Of a stretch of DNA of 64,000 nucleotides, positions 1 to 9,071 are shown in pieces. Both the position numbers and the translations under genes were made by a program. How positions within the stretch are numbered: the stretch's first letter is position 1; every line of letters begins with the position of its first letter. Under the pieces are notes generated by a model. It was not told where the DNA came from. It searched no databases and was given only the letters and a program-made list of their open reading frames with translations. Origin of the DNA: Streptomyces phaeolivaceus (GTDB lineage: Bacteria > Actinomycetota > Actinomycetes > Streptomycetales > Streptomycetaceae); NCBI RefSeq assembly GCF_009184865.1, contig NZ_CP045096.1, positions 2,108,001-2,172,000 on the forward strand, read 5' to 3'.

Positions 1-519
1 TGCCGCGAAGGTGAGCTGGGCCGTGGAGAACTCGGGGCCGGGCTTGCTGGTGGTGAAGGTGGGCAGCACCAGGCTGAGCGTGGCCAGCGTCGCGACCGTG
101 GCGAGGGCGGCGCCGGTGCCCTCGGGGTTGAAGACCGCCAGTCCGTGGCGCAGTGAGGCGACCAGCAGACAGATGCCGACGATGCCGTTGCAGGTGATCA
201 TCACGGCGGCGAAGACGGTGTCGCGGGCGAGGGTCGCGCTCTTGTCGCCGCCGTCGAGCATCAGGGTGACGATCAAGGCCACTTCGATGATCGTGACGGC
301 GACGGCGAGGACGAGCGAGCCGAACGGTTCGCCGACCCGGTGCGCGACGACCTCGGCATGGTGGACGGCGGCCAGTACGGCTCCCGCGAGCACCAGCGTC
401 ACCAGGGCGACGGCCGCAGGGGGCAGATCACGTCCCCAGGTGAGAGCGAGCAGGACGACCGCGGCCACCGGGACGACATCAGTCCATCGCGTCGTGAGCG
501 ACCGGAGCCGAGCGAGCAT
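1..519 (-). CDS. Calcium/cation:proton exchanger (ChaA-like), 3' part off the window
   Basis: This reading frame is open from an ATG at 519 to the window edge (173 codons, no stop), so only the N-terminal part is present. It has at least five hydrophobic segments (about residues 15-33, 34-53, 67-89, 103-124 and 133-150). The stretch GSLVLAVAVTIIEVALI carries the buried Glu typical of the first alpha repeat of the Ca2+/cation antiporter (CaCA) superfamily, and the flanking HHAEVVAHRVGEP resembles ChaA/CAX proteins. These inner-membrane proteins exchange Ca2+ or Na+ for H+. An AAAGGATC ribosome site lies 6-10 bases upstream of the start. The family is fairly clear, the ion specificity is not. 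Confidence 0.8.
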   Translation of the reverse strand, partial: MLARLRSLTTRWTDVVPVAAVVLLALTWGRDLPPAAVALVTLVLAGAVLAAVHHAEVVAHRVGEPFGSLVLAVAVTIIEVALIVTLMLDGGDKSATLARDTVFAAVMITCNGIVGICLLVASLRHGLAVFNPEGTGAALATVATLATLSLVLPTFTTSKPGPEFSTAQLTFAA

Positions 520-543
520 GCGGTGATCCTTTCAGACGTGAAA

Positions 544-597
544 GGGCCCCGCACTCCGGTGGACGCCAGGGATCTGCGTCTCCGTGGTGCGGGGCCC
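544..597 (-). terminator. Hairpin terminator downstream of terC
   Basis: Perfect 11-bp stem (gggccccgcac at 544-554 paired with gtgcggggccc at 587-597) with a 32-base loop. It lies between the terC stop at 637 and the exchanger start at 519, both on the minus strand, so it should separate the two transcripts. There is no U-tract, which is usual in Streptomyces. Confidence 0.65.
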
Positions 598-636
598 CAT
601 CCGTGATTGCTGTGCGGTGTCGGCCCTCGGGCCTGG

Positions 637-1638
637 TCAGGCCTCGACGCTGTCCTTCTCCGCGCCGTCGGCCTTCTTCTGCTCGGCCTCGGCCCGCGCC
701 TGCTTCTTGGTGGCGAGCAGGCTGGTGATCGTGGTGATGATCAGGACCCCGCAGATCACTCCGAGGGACACCGGGATGGAGATCTCGGGGACGTGTACCC
801 CGGACTCGTGCAGTGCGTGCAGCACCAGCTTCACCCCGATGAAGCCGAGGATGACCGACAGGCCGTAGGACAGGTGGACCAGCTTCTTCAGCAGACCGCC
901 GATGAGGAAGTACAGCTGCCGCAGGCCCATCAGCGCGAACGCGTTGGCCGTGAACACGATGTACGGGTCCTGGGTCAGGCCGAAGATCGCCGGGATGGAG
1001 TCCAGTGCGAAGAGGACGTCGGTGGTGCCGATGGCGAGCATCACGACCAGCATCGGCGTCATGACGCGCTTGCCGTTCTGCTCGATCCACAGCTTGGTGC
1101 CGTGGTAGCGGTCGGCTACTCCGAAGCGCTTCTCGGCGGCCTTGAGGAGCTTGTTCTCCTCCCACTCCTCGTCCGACCCCTCGGCCCTGGCCTCCTGGAT
1201 CAGCTTCCAGGCGGTGTAGATCAGGAACGCGCCGAAGATGTAGAAGACCCAGGCGAAGCTGGCGAGGATCGCCGCGCCCGCGGCGATGAATATCGCGCGG
1301 AGCACCAGGGCGATCAGCACACCGACCAGCAGCACCCGCTGCTGGTACTGCGAGGGCACCGCGAACTTCGCCATGATCAGGACGAACACGAAGAGGTTGT
1401 CGACGCTCAGCGACTTCTCGGTGATGAAGCCCGCGAAGAACTCTCCGGCCGGCTGGCCACCGGCGAAGACGAGCAGCCCGAGTCCGAAGAGGGCGGCCAG
1501 GGCGATCCAGACGACCGTCCAGATTCCGGCTTCCTTGATGGACACGTCATGGGGCTTGCGGCCGATGAAGAAGTCGACCGCGATGAGGGCGGCAAGGCCC
1601 AGAACAGTCGTGACCCACAGGGTCGTGGAAACATCCAC
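637..1638 (-). CDS. terC: TerC family integral membrane protein
   Basis: 333-residue polytopic membrane protein of the TerC family, linked to tellurium resistance and, in characterised members, to metal (Mn2+) export during protein secretion. About eight to nine hydrophobic segments are visible. The family acidic signatures are present: EKSLSVDNLFVF near residues 76-87 and TTDVLFALDSIPA near 209-221. A charged cytoplasmic loop (EGSDEEWEENKLLKAAEKRF) separates the halves and the C-terminus is Lys/Ala/Glu-rich. I chose the GTG at 1638 because GGAGG sits six bases before it; the frame stays open upstream to 1839 but that part reads as untranslated leader. It lies next to a TerD-domain protein, as in other Ter systems. 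Confidence 0.93.
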   Translation of the reverse strand: MDVSTTLWVTTVLGLAALIAVDFFIGRKPHDVSIKEAGIWTVVWIALAALFGLGLLVFAGGQPAGEFFAGFITEKSLSVDNLFVFVLIMAKFAVPSQYQQRVLLVGVLIALVLRAIFIAAGAAILASFAWVFYIFGAFLIYTAWKLIQEARAEGSDEEWEENKLLKAAEKRFGVADRYHGTKLWIEQNGKRVMTPMLVVMLAIGTTDVLFALDSIPAIFGLTQDPYIVFTANAFALMGLRQLYFLIGGLLKKLVHLSYGLSVILGFIGVKLVLHALHESGVHVPEISIPVSLGVICGVLIITTITSLLATKKQARAEAEQKKADGAEKDSVEA

Positions 1639-1639
1639 T

Positions 1640-1830
1640 GCGCCTCCGGCAGTACGTAACGGCAAATAGCAGCGTCGTTGCGCTACCGGAGGTCTCTTCC
1701 ACCCGGTCCTCCAGGGCGTTCCACAACGCCTGGTGCCGCCGGGCCGACGCCCCGGGATCAGGATTGATCCGTATTGACGGGTACGCCGCAGCAAGTAGGG
1801 AGTACTCCCCTCCGCACGAAAAGAGTACCC
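1640..1830 (-). promoter_or_regulatory. Long structured 5' leader of terC, yybP-ykoY-like motif
   Basis: The roughly 190 bases before the terC GTG hold no credible gene on the minus strand but contain GGGGAGTACTCCC (minus strand, 1798-1810), a CCGGCGGCACCAGG segment (about 1735) and GAGACCTCCGG close to the ribosome site. A GGGGAGUA loop is a hallmark of the Mn2+-sensing yybP-ykoY riboswitch, known to precede TerC/MntP genes. Assignment to that family is inference: I see the first motif clearly and the second only loosely. Confidence 0.4.
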
Positions 1831-1920
1831 AATCACCAAGAATAGGTAAAGGGTCAGGCAAAGAAAGCATCAAAACCGCAGGTCAGGAAGTTTTGCAAGG
1901 GCTTGGTACGGGGTGGGTGG

Positions 1921-3984
1921 TCACCGGTTCCAGGAGCGGCGGGCCTCCGCGACCCGGGCGAGCACGTCCTGCATGACCCGGCTGCCGGGCGGGACACTCG
2001 ACGGCTCGTACGTCCACGCGTGCCCGACCCAGGGGTCGGCGAGATGGTCGTCGGGGGTGGGGGTGAGTCGCATCAGCGAACGCCACAGCGGGTCGAGCAA
2101 CGGCCCGTAGGCGGCGGCCTCCTGCCGGTCGGCGACCATCATCAGGTGGACGCCGACGGCCGGTCCCTCGTCCGCGAGATAGCGGAGCTGGGTGACGGCG
2201 CGGTCGTCGAAGCCGTGCGGGAAGTCGTTGACGATCAGCAGTTGCTCGGCCGTGTCGAATCCGGGGGGCAGGGCGTCGGCCGCGCCGCCGCGCACCGCCA
2301 TCTGCACGAGGTCGACACGCTGCGTGAGCCGCCCCAGGACCTCGGAGACGCCCGCCGCTCCGGCCGCGGGCGGCGCTGCCAGCACACCGGCCCGGGTCAG
2401 GGGCGCCAGCGCCGACGAGCCGGCTCCGGCCGCGTCGACGACATGTACGGCGAACTCGCCGGGCGGGTAGACCGCGAGCAGGCGGGCGGCGAGCGCCACC
2501 GCCGTGTCCAGTGCGAGGCGGCGCAGCTCGTCCGAGTCGGCGAGCACGTCGCCGGAGCCGGAGCGACCGCTGTCGATCCACAGGCCGCGCTCCAGCGGCA
2601 GCCGGACCAGCATCGGGATGCGCACGCCCTCGCTCTCCGGCAGATGGAGGTCGCCCAGGCGCAGGGCCATCGGGATCTCCATCGGCGTCCGGTAGCCGTG
2701 CCAGACCGGGTTGTCCCAGCTCGCGAACGCCGGGGGCAGCGCGGGCTCGACGACTTCGGCCTCGGCCCGGAGCTGGACGAGATCGCGGTCGAGAGCCTCC
2801 CTGGCCTGGTCGACGAGCTGGGCGTGCCGGGCGCGGGCGGCCTCACGCGCGGCGTCACCCTGACCGCTGACGCGGCTGCGCGGGTCGGACAGGACCTTGT
2901 CCAGCTCCTGTTCCATGCGCGACTCCGCGAAGTCGACGGCGCTGCGGTAGGCGGCGGTGGTGCGGGCGAGGTCCTCGAACATGCCCCACACCTGGTTGTA
3001 GAGCCGCTCCTCCATGGACCAGCCGGTCGCGTCCCCGGCGACGGGCCGCGCGGGCTGCCCCGGCTGGGCCGGAGGCGCGGTCGGCGGGGGCGGTGGCGGC
3101 GCGGTGGTCTGCCGCCCCGGGTGGGTGTAGTTGACGGGACCGCCGGTGGTGGGCGCGGCGGGCTGGGCGCCGGTGGACGGGTCGGCCGGGGCCGGGCCGC
3201 CGTGCTGCGCCGACGTGTGATCGGGCCGTGTGGCGTCGTGCGGGGAGCCGTACGGGGGTGTCGTGCCGTACGGGGAGGTGGGCTGGTGTCCCTGTTGCGG
3301 CGTGGTGCTCCCGGTCAGGCCCTGGGGTGCCGTGCCGCCGTGGGTCTGGTCGGGGCCCTGGGCGGGTGCGGCCGTCTGGCGGGGGCGGTCCGCGTCCGGC
3401 AGCCGGGGCGGAGGCGCGGCCACGGAGCGGGCGAGGCCCTGGGCCACGGCCTCCTGGATGGTGCCGGCGAGTTGCTGGGCCTGTGGCAGGCCCTGATCGG
3501 CGAGCAGCTCCGCGAGGCCGCCCGCGTACCCCTGGCCGACCGCGCGGACCTTCCAGACGCCCTGCCTGCGGTACAGCTCCAGGGCGACGACGGCCGACTC
3601 GGGTTCGAGGTCGGTGATGGTGTAGCTGGCGACCTCGGTGCCGTCGAGGCCGGTGACCGCGACGAAGGGGGCGGCGACGGCGCCGAACCGTGCCGGGCCG
3701 CCGCTGCCGGACGGCAGGGCGAGCAGCACGGTGACCCGGTGCACGGACGGTGTCAGGGCATCGAGGTCCACGGCGAGGCGGTGGTCGGCCGCCGCCTGTT
3801 TGGGGACCTCGATGCCCGGCAGGGTGGGCGCGCCCGGGTGGGCGACCCACTCCACGCCGTGCACCCGGCCGTGCTCGTCGCCGAGGGTGGCGCCGGCCAC
3901 GATCGGCGTGCCGGCCGAGACGCGGATCTCCAGTCGGACCTCGGGCAGTGGATGGTTCTGCCCCCGGACCAGCTCGGCCGTCAT
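1921..3984 (-). CDS. TerD-domain protein fused to a degenerate FtsK-like module
   Basis: 687 residues in three parts. Residues 1-185 form a TerD (stress/tellurite) domain, with GAVAAPFVAVTGLDG and ITDLEPESAVVALELYRR. Residues about 188-315 are a Pro/Thr/Gln/Gly linker. Residues about 320-687 start with a coiled coil (ARARHAQLVDQAREALDRDL) and continue into an FtsK/HerA-like fold. Its Walker A position reads DSGRSGSGDVL (about residue 470) without the catalytic Lys, while LLIVNDFPHGFDDRAV (about 580) and AVGVHLMMVADR fit the Walker B and following strand. ATP hydrolysis is therefore doubtful. The start ATG at 3984 has AGGGGGA upstream. The neighbouring TerD gene begins 47 bases upstream of it in the same direction, so the two are likely cotranscribed. 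Such fusions have been described in Ter stress-response networks; function here is inferred. Confidence 0.8.
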   Translation of the reverse strand: MTAELVRGQNHPLPEVRLEIRVSAGTPIVAGATLGDEHGRVHGVEWVAHPGAPTLPGIEVPKQAAADHRLAVDLDALTPSVHRVTVLLALPSGSGGPARFGAVAAPFVAVTGLDGTEVASYTITDLEPESAVVALELYRRQGVWKVRAVGQGYAGGLAELLADQGLPQAQQLAGTIQEAVAQGLARSVAAPPPRLPDADRPRQTAAPAQGPDQTHGGTAPQGLTGSTTPQQGHQPTSPYGTTPPYGSPHDATRPDHTSAQHGGPAPADPSTGAQPAAPTTGGPVNYTHPGRQTTAPPPPPPTAPPAQPGQPARPVAGDATGWSMEERLYNQVWGMFEDLARTTAAYRSAVDFAESRMEQELDKVLSDPRSRVSGQGDAAREAARARHAQLVDQAREALDRDLVQLRAEAEVVEPALPPAFASWDNPVWHGYRTPMEIPMALRLGDLHLPESEGVRIPMLVRLPLERGLWIDSGRSGSGDVLADSDELRRLALDTAVALAARLLAVYPPGEFAVHVVDAAGAGSSALAPLTRAGVLAAPPAAGAAGVSEVLGRLTQRVDLVQMAVRGGAADALPPGFDTAEQLLIVNDFPHGFDDRAVTQLRYLADEGPAVGVHLMMVADRQEAAAYGPLLDPLWRSLMRLTPTPDDHLADPWVGHAWTYEPSSVPPGSRVMQDVLARVAEARRSWNR

Positions 3985-4031
3985 CGACTTCGTCCCCCTG
4001 TGTCGCTTGGTGCGTGGTGCGTGGTGCTCGC

Positions 4032-4610
4032 CTACAGGACCGGCAGGATCGCCGGCATGAGGTCCTGGAAGGTACGGCCGTTGGCGGGCGTGCCGATGGC
4101 GGTCATCTGCCAGCCCGTGCCCGCGCGGTGCACCTTGGCCATGATCTGGGCCGTGTACTGGCCGCCGCCCGCGAGGGTGTAGCGCGCCAGTTCCTGGCCG
4201 TTGGTCTCGTCGACCAGGCGGCAGAACGCGTTCTGCACCTCCTGGAAGGTCTGGCCCGTGAAGGAGTTCACGGTGAAGACGATCTGGTCGATGTGGACCG
4301 GCACCCGGGCCAGGTCGACGAGGATCGCCTCGTCGTCGCCACCCTGCCCGACGCCGCCGACCAGGTTGTCGCCGGTGTGGCGGACGGAGCCGTCGTCGCT
4401 CACCAGGTGGCGGAAGAACACGACGTCGACGGGCTGCTTGTCCGCGAACAGCACGGCGGAGGCGTCGAGGTCGATCTCACGGGTGCGGGATCCGAACAGG
4501 CCGCGCCTGGGGGCAGCCTGCCAGCCGAGACCCATGCGTACCGCGGTCAGACTGCCTCCGTCGTTCTTCTGCAGACTGATGGCCTGACCCTTGGTCATGT
4601 TGACGGTCAC
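4032..4610 (-). CDS. terD: TerD family stress protein
   Basis: 192-residue stand-alone TerD protein, the usual length. The domain is complete: N-terminal MTKGQAISL, DLDASAVLF, then the acidic segment HTGDNLVGGVGQGGDDEAILVDL, which matches the Ca2+-binding loop of the family, and a C-terminal TGWQMTAIG. TerD proteins are cytosolic and act in tellurite, colicin or phage and general envelope stress responses. Start is GTG at 4610 with GAGAGGGG about ten bases upstream; ATG at 4598 is a weaker alternative. The gene lies 171 bases downstream of uvrB and 47 bases upstream of the TerD/FtsK-like fusion, suggesting a two-gene unit. Confidence 0.93.
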   Translation of the reverse strand: MTVNMTKGQAISLQKNDGGSLTAVRMGLGWQAAPRRGLFGSRTREIDLDASAVLFADKQPVDVVFFRHLVSDDGSVRHTGDNLVGGVGQGGDDEAILVDLARVPVHIDQIVFTVNSFTGQTFQEVQNAFCRLVDETNGQELARYTLAGGGQYTAQIMAKVHRAGTGWQMTAIGTPANGRTFQDLMPAILPVL

Positions 4611-4781
4611 GCGCTGATTCCCCTCTCGAACTGTCCCCTGTTTCCGCGGAGTCCGCGGATGTGCAGCACCTTACGCAGCGGCACCGACATTGCCGCAGCC
4701 TGTGTCGCACTTTGTGTCGGTCTTGCAACACAGCGCGCCCGCTCCCGGGGCACGCCCCTCCCCCGGCACTCGACGGGGGCG

Positions 4782-6911
4782 TCAGGCGAGGCCCGCCTCT
4801 CTCATCTGCCGCAGTTCCTTCTTCATCTCGGAGACCTCGTCGCGCAGCCGGGCGGCGATCTCGAACCGCAGATCCGCGGCGGCGGCGCGCATGCGTTCCG
4901 TCATCTCCTCGATCTGCTGGGCGAGGTCGGCCGCGGGGCGGTCGGTCGGGACGGTCGCCTCGGCCTTGCCCTTGGCGGACCTGGCCGCCTTGCCGCCGAG
5001 GGAGGGGACGGGGGCCTTGGCACCCTTGCCGTCCTTCCCCTTGCGGTAACCCGAGCCGAGCAATTGCTCGGTGTCGACGTCCTCGCGGGCGATCTGCGCC
5101 ACGATGTCGTTGATCTTCTTGCGGAGCGGCTGGGGGTCGATGCCCTTCGCCTTGTTGTACGCGACCTGCTTCTCCCGGCGGCGGTTGGTCTCGTCGATGG
5201 CCTTCTCCATCGCCGGGGTGATCTTGTCGGCGTACATGTGGACCTGCCCCGACACATTGCGCGCCGCGCGGCCGATGGTCTGGATCAGCGAGGTCCCGGA
5301 GCGCAGGAAGCCCTCCTTGTCGGCGTCGAGGATCGCCACCAGGGAGACCTCGGGGAGGTCGAGGCCCTCCCTGAGGAGGTTGATGCCGACCAGGACGTCG
5401 TACTCGCCGGCCCGCAGCTCACGCAGCAGTTCGACACGGCGCAGGGTGTCGACGTCGCTGTGGAGGTAGCGGACCTGGATGCCCAGTTCCAGGAAGTAGT
5501 CGGTGAGGTCCTCGGCCATCTTCTTGGTGAGGGTGGTGACGAGGACCCGCTCGTCCTTCTCGGTGCGCTTGCGGATCTCGTGCACCAGGTCGTCGATCTG
5601 ACCCTCGGTGGGCTTGACGACGACCTCGGGGTCGATCAGGCCGGTGGGGCGGATGATCTGTTCGACGTGTCCGTCGGAGCGGGACAGCTCGTACTGGCCG
5701 GGGGTCGCCGAGAGGTAGACCGTCTGGCCGACGCGCTCCTGGAACTCCTCCCACTTCAGGGGCCGGTTGTCCAGGGCGGAGGGCAGCCGGAAGCCGTGGT
5801 CGACGAGGGTGCGCTTGCGGGAGGCGTCGCCCTCGTACATCGCGCCGATCTGGGGCACGGTCACATGGGACTCGTCGATGACGAGGAGGAAGTCGTCCGG
5901 GAAGTAGTCCAGCAGGGTGTTCGGCGGGGAGCCGGGCTCTCGGCCGTCGAAGTGCATCGAGTAGTTCTCCACACCCGAGCAGGAGCCGATCTGCCGGAGC
6001 ATCTCCAGGTCGTACGTCGTGCGCATGCGCAGCCGCTGGGCCTCCAGGAGCTTGCCCTGCTTCTCCAGCTCCGCCAGGCGCTCCCCGAGTTCCTTCTCGA
6101 TGTCGTTGGCGGCGCGCTCCAGGCGCTCGGGGCCGGCGACGTAGTGGGTGGCCGGGAAGACGTACAGCTGTTCGTCGTCGCTGATGATCTCGCCGGTGAG
6201 GGGATGGAGGGTGGAGAGGGCCTCGATCTCGTCGCCGAACATCTCGATGCGGACGGCCAGTTCCTCGTAGACCGGGAAGATCTCGATGGTGTCGCCGCGC
6301 ACCCGGAAGGTGCCGCGGGTGAACGCGAGGTCGTTGCGCGTGTACTGGATGTCCACGAAGCGGCGCAGCAGCTCGTCCCGGTCGAACTCCGCGCCGACCT
6401 TGAGAGGGACCATGCGGTCCACGTACTCCTGGGGTGTGCCGAGGCCGTAGATGCAGGAGACCGAGGCGACCACGACGACGTCGCGGCGGGTGAGCAGCGA
6501 GTTCGTCGCGGAGTGGCGCAGGCGCTCCACCTCCTCGTTGATCGAGGAGTCCTTCTCGATGTAGGTGTCCGACTGCGGGACGTAGGCCTCCGGCTGGTAG
6601 TAGTCGTAGTACGAGACGAAGTACTCGACCGCGTTGTTCGGCAGCAGTTCGCGGAACTCATTGGCCAGCTGGGCGGCCAGCGTCTTGTTCGGCGCCATCA
6701 CGAGGGTGGGGCGCTGGAGCTTCTCGATCATCCACGCGGTGGTGGCGGACTTGCCGGTGCCGGTCGCGCCGAGCAGGACGACGTCCTTCTCACCTGCTCC
6801 GATGCGCTGGGCCAGCTCGGCGATGGCCGTGGGCTGGTCACCGCTCGGCTGGTAGGGGCTGACGACCTCGAGGGGCGCCACCGTGCGTTCGATCTTGGAA
6901 ACGGGCCGCAT
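4782..6911 (-). CDS. uvrB: Excinuclease ABC subunit UvrB
   Basis: 709-residue UvrB, the damage-verifying helicase-like subunit of nucleotide excision repair that is loaded by UvrA and recruits UvrC. Visible elements: Walker A GATGTGKS (about 48-55), the DNA-clamping beta-hairpin [12 protein letters not shown] (about 101-112), DESHVTV (Walker B), helicase motif [11 protein letters not shown], and a C-terminal UVR domain ([24 protein letters not shown], from about 660) that contacts UvrC. I start at the ATG at 6911 (MRPVSKIER), preceded by GGTGGAACCC; the frame allows a start 30 bases earlier but without a better ribosome site. A Gly/Lys/Ala linker precedes the UVR domain. Confidence 0.98.
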   Translation of the reverse strand: MRPVSKIERTVAPLEVVSPYQPSGDQPTAIAELAQRIGAGEKDVVLLGATGTGKSATTAWMIEKLQRPTLVMAPNKTLAAQLANEFRELLPNNAVEYFVSYYDYYQPEAYVPQSDTYIEKDSSINEEVERLRHSATNSLLTRRDVVVVASVSCIYGLGTPQEYVDRMVPLKVGAEFDRDELLRRFVDIQYTRNDLAFTRGTFRVRGDTIEIFPVYEELAVRIEMFGDEIEALSTLHPLTGEIISDDEQLYVFPATHYVAGPERLERAANDIEKELGERLAELEKQGKLLEAQRLRMRTTYDLEMLRQIGSCSGVENYSMHFDGREPGSPPNTLLDYFPDDFLLVIDESHVTVPQIGAMYEGDASRKRTLVDHGFRLPSALDNRPLKWEEFQERVGQTVYLSATPGQYELSRSDGHVEQIIRPTGLIDPEVVVKPTEGQIDDLVHEIRKRTEKDERVLVTTLTKKMAEDLTDYFLELGIQVRYLHSDVDTLRRVELLRELRAGEYDVLVGINLLREGLDLPEVSLVAILDADKEGFLRSGTSLIQTIGRAARNVSGQVHMYADKITPAMEKAIDETNRRREKQVAYNKAKGIDPQPLRKKINDIVAQIAREDVDTEQLLGSGYRKGKDGKGAKAPVPSLGGKAARSAKGKAEATVPTDRPAADLAQQIEEMTERMRAAAADLRFEIAARLRDEVSEMKKELRQMREAGLA

Positions 6912-6951
6912 GGGTTCCACCGTACGACCCCGCACTGACAACGGGCTCCGA

Positions 6952-7824
6952 TCAGCGGTTCTGCGGGGTGCGGGAGCCGCCCCGTTCCCGGTGCTCGAGG
7001 CCGGTGCGGGACTCCGGGTGCCGGCAGGTGTGCGCGGTGGGCTGGGTGGGGATGCCGGGGCGCCGCTCGACCGGGCTCCCGTGGAACCTTCCCATGATCA
7101 TGAACGGGTCGAACATCACGACGACGCCCGCGAGCAGCAGGAAGACCAGCGGACCCATCATCAGCGGGGCCAGCAGGACGGCGGACGAGGAACCGTCGGC
7201 CGGGGCGGGCGCGGTGGCGCTGTGCAGATGGACGCTGAGGGCTGCCATGCCCGTGTAGTGCATGCCGCTGACGGCGATCCCCATGACGAGGCTGGCGCCC
7301 ACGCTCCACAGGAAGCCGCGGACCTGTCCGGCGGCCCACAGGGCGGCGATCGCGGCCACCACGGCGATCACGACCGAGGCGGCCACGGTGAGGGTGTTGT
7401 ACTGAAGCGTGCCGTTGAGTCGTATTCCGGCCATGCCCAGGTAGTGCATGGAGGCTATGCCCAGTCCGGTGATGGTGCCGCCGGTGAAGAGCGCGGCCCC
7501 GGTCGCCCCCTTGGAGCCGACCATGAAGATCCCGATGCCGACCATGACGATCGCGACGGCGAGGCTCGCGAACGTGGTCAACGCGTCGTAGTGGACCGGG
7601 GTCTGCTGGACCTTGAAGCCCATCATCGCGACGAAGTGCATGGTCCAGATGCCGGATCCGATGGCCGTCGAACCGAGCGCGAGCCAACCGATCCGCCAGC
7701 GGCCGTCGACGAGCATCGATCTGGTGGTGCAGCGCAGACCGAGCGCTCCACCGAGGCAGGCCATCAGATAGGCCACCACCGGTGTGACGAGTCCGTAGCT
7801 GAAGCCGTCGACCGTGCCCTGCAT
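6952..7824 (-). CDS. MHYT-domain integral membrane sensor protein
   Basis: 290-residue membrane protein with about seven hydrophobic helices (near 10-30, 45-66, 80-100, 110-130, 143-165, 175-195 and 215-236). It carries three copies of the MHYT signature: [23 protein letters not shown] and [11 protein letters not shown], plus the matching His/Met positions proposed to bind a metal such as copper and to sense O2, CO or NO. No GGDEF, EAL or kinase domain follows; the tail (about residue 245 on) is polar and Arg/Pro-rich, so this is the stand-alone MHYT type common in Streptomyces. ATG at 7824 has AAAGGCAG upstream. It is 40 bases from the uvrB start region and may share the strand's transcription. 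Confidence 0.9.
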   Translation of the reverse strand: MQGTVDGFSYGLVTPVVAYLMACLGGALGLRCTTRSMLVDGRWRIGWLALGSTAIGSGIWTMHFVAMMGFKVQQTPVHYDALTTFASLAVAIVMVGIGIFMVGSKGATGAALFTGGTITGLGIASMHYLGMAGIRLNGTLQYNTLTVAASVVIAVVAAIAALWAAGQVRGFLWSVGASLVMGIAVSGMHYTGMAALSVHLHSATAPAPADGSSSAVLLAPLMMGPLVFLLLAGVVVMFDPFMIMGRFHGSPVERRPGIPTQPTAHTCRHPESRTGLEHRERGGSRTPQNR

Positions 7825-8104
7825 TCGCGGCTGCCTTTCCCGCCCTGTCGCGTCCCTGGATTTTCTGCAATGCCCCCAGCCCCGGGACCGCCACGACGGT
7901 CAGGGTTGTCGCAGAGAGTATGACCCCCACCGGAATGGTCGAACGATTTTCCGGCAAAGAAACACGCCCTTGCCCCACTTGTGCGGTGCCCGTGAGCGGA
8001 CTTGGGCGACTCCATTCAATTCGTGGTCATCCTGCACCCTCCTTCCGTTGACCCTCTGCTGTCACTCTTGAGCTGACCGTGATCGATCGACGCGAGGAGT
8101 ACGC

Positions 8105-8989
8105 ATGCACGTGCGCGCAGTTGCCGCCGCGACCACAGCGTTCATGGGGGGCGCCGTCCTCCTGCTCCCCACTTCCGCCGCCCATGCGGCCGCCGACGCC
8201 GACAGTCCGCTGGTCGTCGCGCATCGCGGAGCTTCCGCCTACGCGCCCGAGAACACCCTGGCCGCCGTCGACAAGGCCGACGAGATGGGCTTCGAATGGG
8301 TCGAGAACGACGTCCAGCGCACTAGGGACGGCCGGCTCGTCGTCCTCCATGACGCGACACTGACGCGCACGACCAACGTCGAGGAGCTGTACCCGGAGCG
8401 CGCGCCCTGGAACGTGGCGGACTTCACCGCCTCGGAGATCGCGCGCCTGGACGCGGGCAGCTGGTTCGGCGGCGACTACGCGGGCGCGCGCGTGCCGACG
8501 CTGGAGCAGTACATGAGGCGTGTGTCGCGCAACCATCAGAAGCTCGTCCTGGAGATCAAGAACCCGCAGCTCTACCCGGGCATCGAGCAGGAGACCCTGA
8601 AGGTGCTCAGCAACGAGGGCTGGCTCGCCCCGGCGCAGTTGGAGAGGCTGGTGATCCAGAGCTTCAGCGCCGACACCGTACGGCGGGTCCACGACCTGAA
8701 CCCGGCGGTGAAGACCGGCCTGCTCGGCACCCCGGACATCGCCGATCTGCCGGAGTACGCGACGTTCAGCGACCAGATCAACTCCTCGTACACGACCGTC
8801 TCCGGCTCCTACGTCGCCACGATCCACGCGCTGGAGGGTCCGCACGGCAAGCCGTTGGAGATCCTCACCTGGACCGTGAACGACGCGGTCAACGCCCGCC
8901 GGGTGGCGGACTATGGCGTGGACGGCATCATCACGAACAAGCCGGACGTGGTCCGGGACGCCACACAGGCTGACGCCGCACAGGGCTGA
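8105..8989 (+). CDS. glpQ: Secreted glycerophosphodiester phosphodiesterase
   Basis: 294 residues with a Sec signal peptide (Ala-rich core, cleavage likely after AHA at residue 28). The GDPD family active site is visible: AHRGASAYAPENT (His40-Arg41), WVENDVQRTRDG (Glu67, Asp69) and LVVLHD (His82), and near the C-terminus ILTWTVND and GVDGIITNKPD. The enzyme releases sn-glycerol 3-phosphate from deacylated phospholipids and possibly teichoic acid outside the cell. By position next to uvrB it corresponds to what is called glpQ2 in S. coelicolor (recollection). ATG at 8105 has GAGGAG seven bases upstream. A 13-bp hairpin follows the stop. PhoP control is plausible, see the upstream repeats. Confidence 0.93.
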   Translation: MHVRAVAAATTAFMGGAVLLLPTSAAHAAADADSPLVVAHRGASAYAPENTLAAVDKADEMGFEWVENDVQRTRDGRLVVLHDATLTRTTNVEELYPERAPWNVADFTASEIARLDAGSWFGGDYAGARVPTLEQYMRRVSRNHQKLVLEIKNPQLYPGIEQETLKVLSNEGWLAPAQLERLVIQSFSADTVRRVHDLNPAVKTGLLGTPDIADLPEYATFSDQINSSYTTVSGSYVATIHALEGPHGKPLEILTWTVNDAVNARRVADYGVDGIITNKPDVVRDATQADAAQG

Positions 8990-9005
8990 CGGCGGTCCGG
9001 GCCGA

Positions 9006-9036
9006 CGGCGTGCGTTCCGCGGAGGAACGCACGCCG
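9006..9036 (+). terminator. Strong hairpin terminator after glpQ
   Basis: Perfect 13-bp stem, cggcgtgcgttcc (9006-9018) with ggaacgcacgccg (9024-9036), and a 5-base loop. It begins 17 bases after the glpQ stop and precedes ogt, so it should isolate the two genes. Confidence 0.85.
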
Positions 9037-9071
9037 CGGTCGTTGTCGGTGGCGGCCCTTACGGTGGTCCC

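Noticed and set aside
3750..6938. 1062-residue plus-strand open frame
   Set aside because: It runs antisense to uvrB and TerD. Its composition is Gly/Arg/Asp/Val-biased as expected of a complementary frame in high-GC DNA, with no family resemblance.
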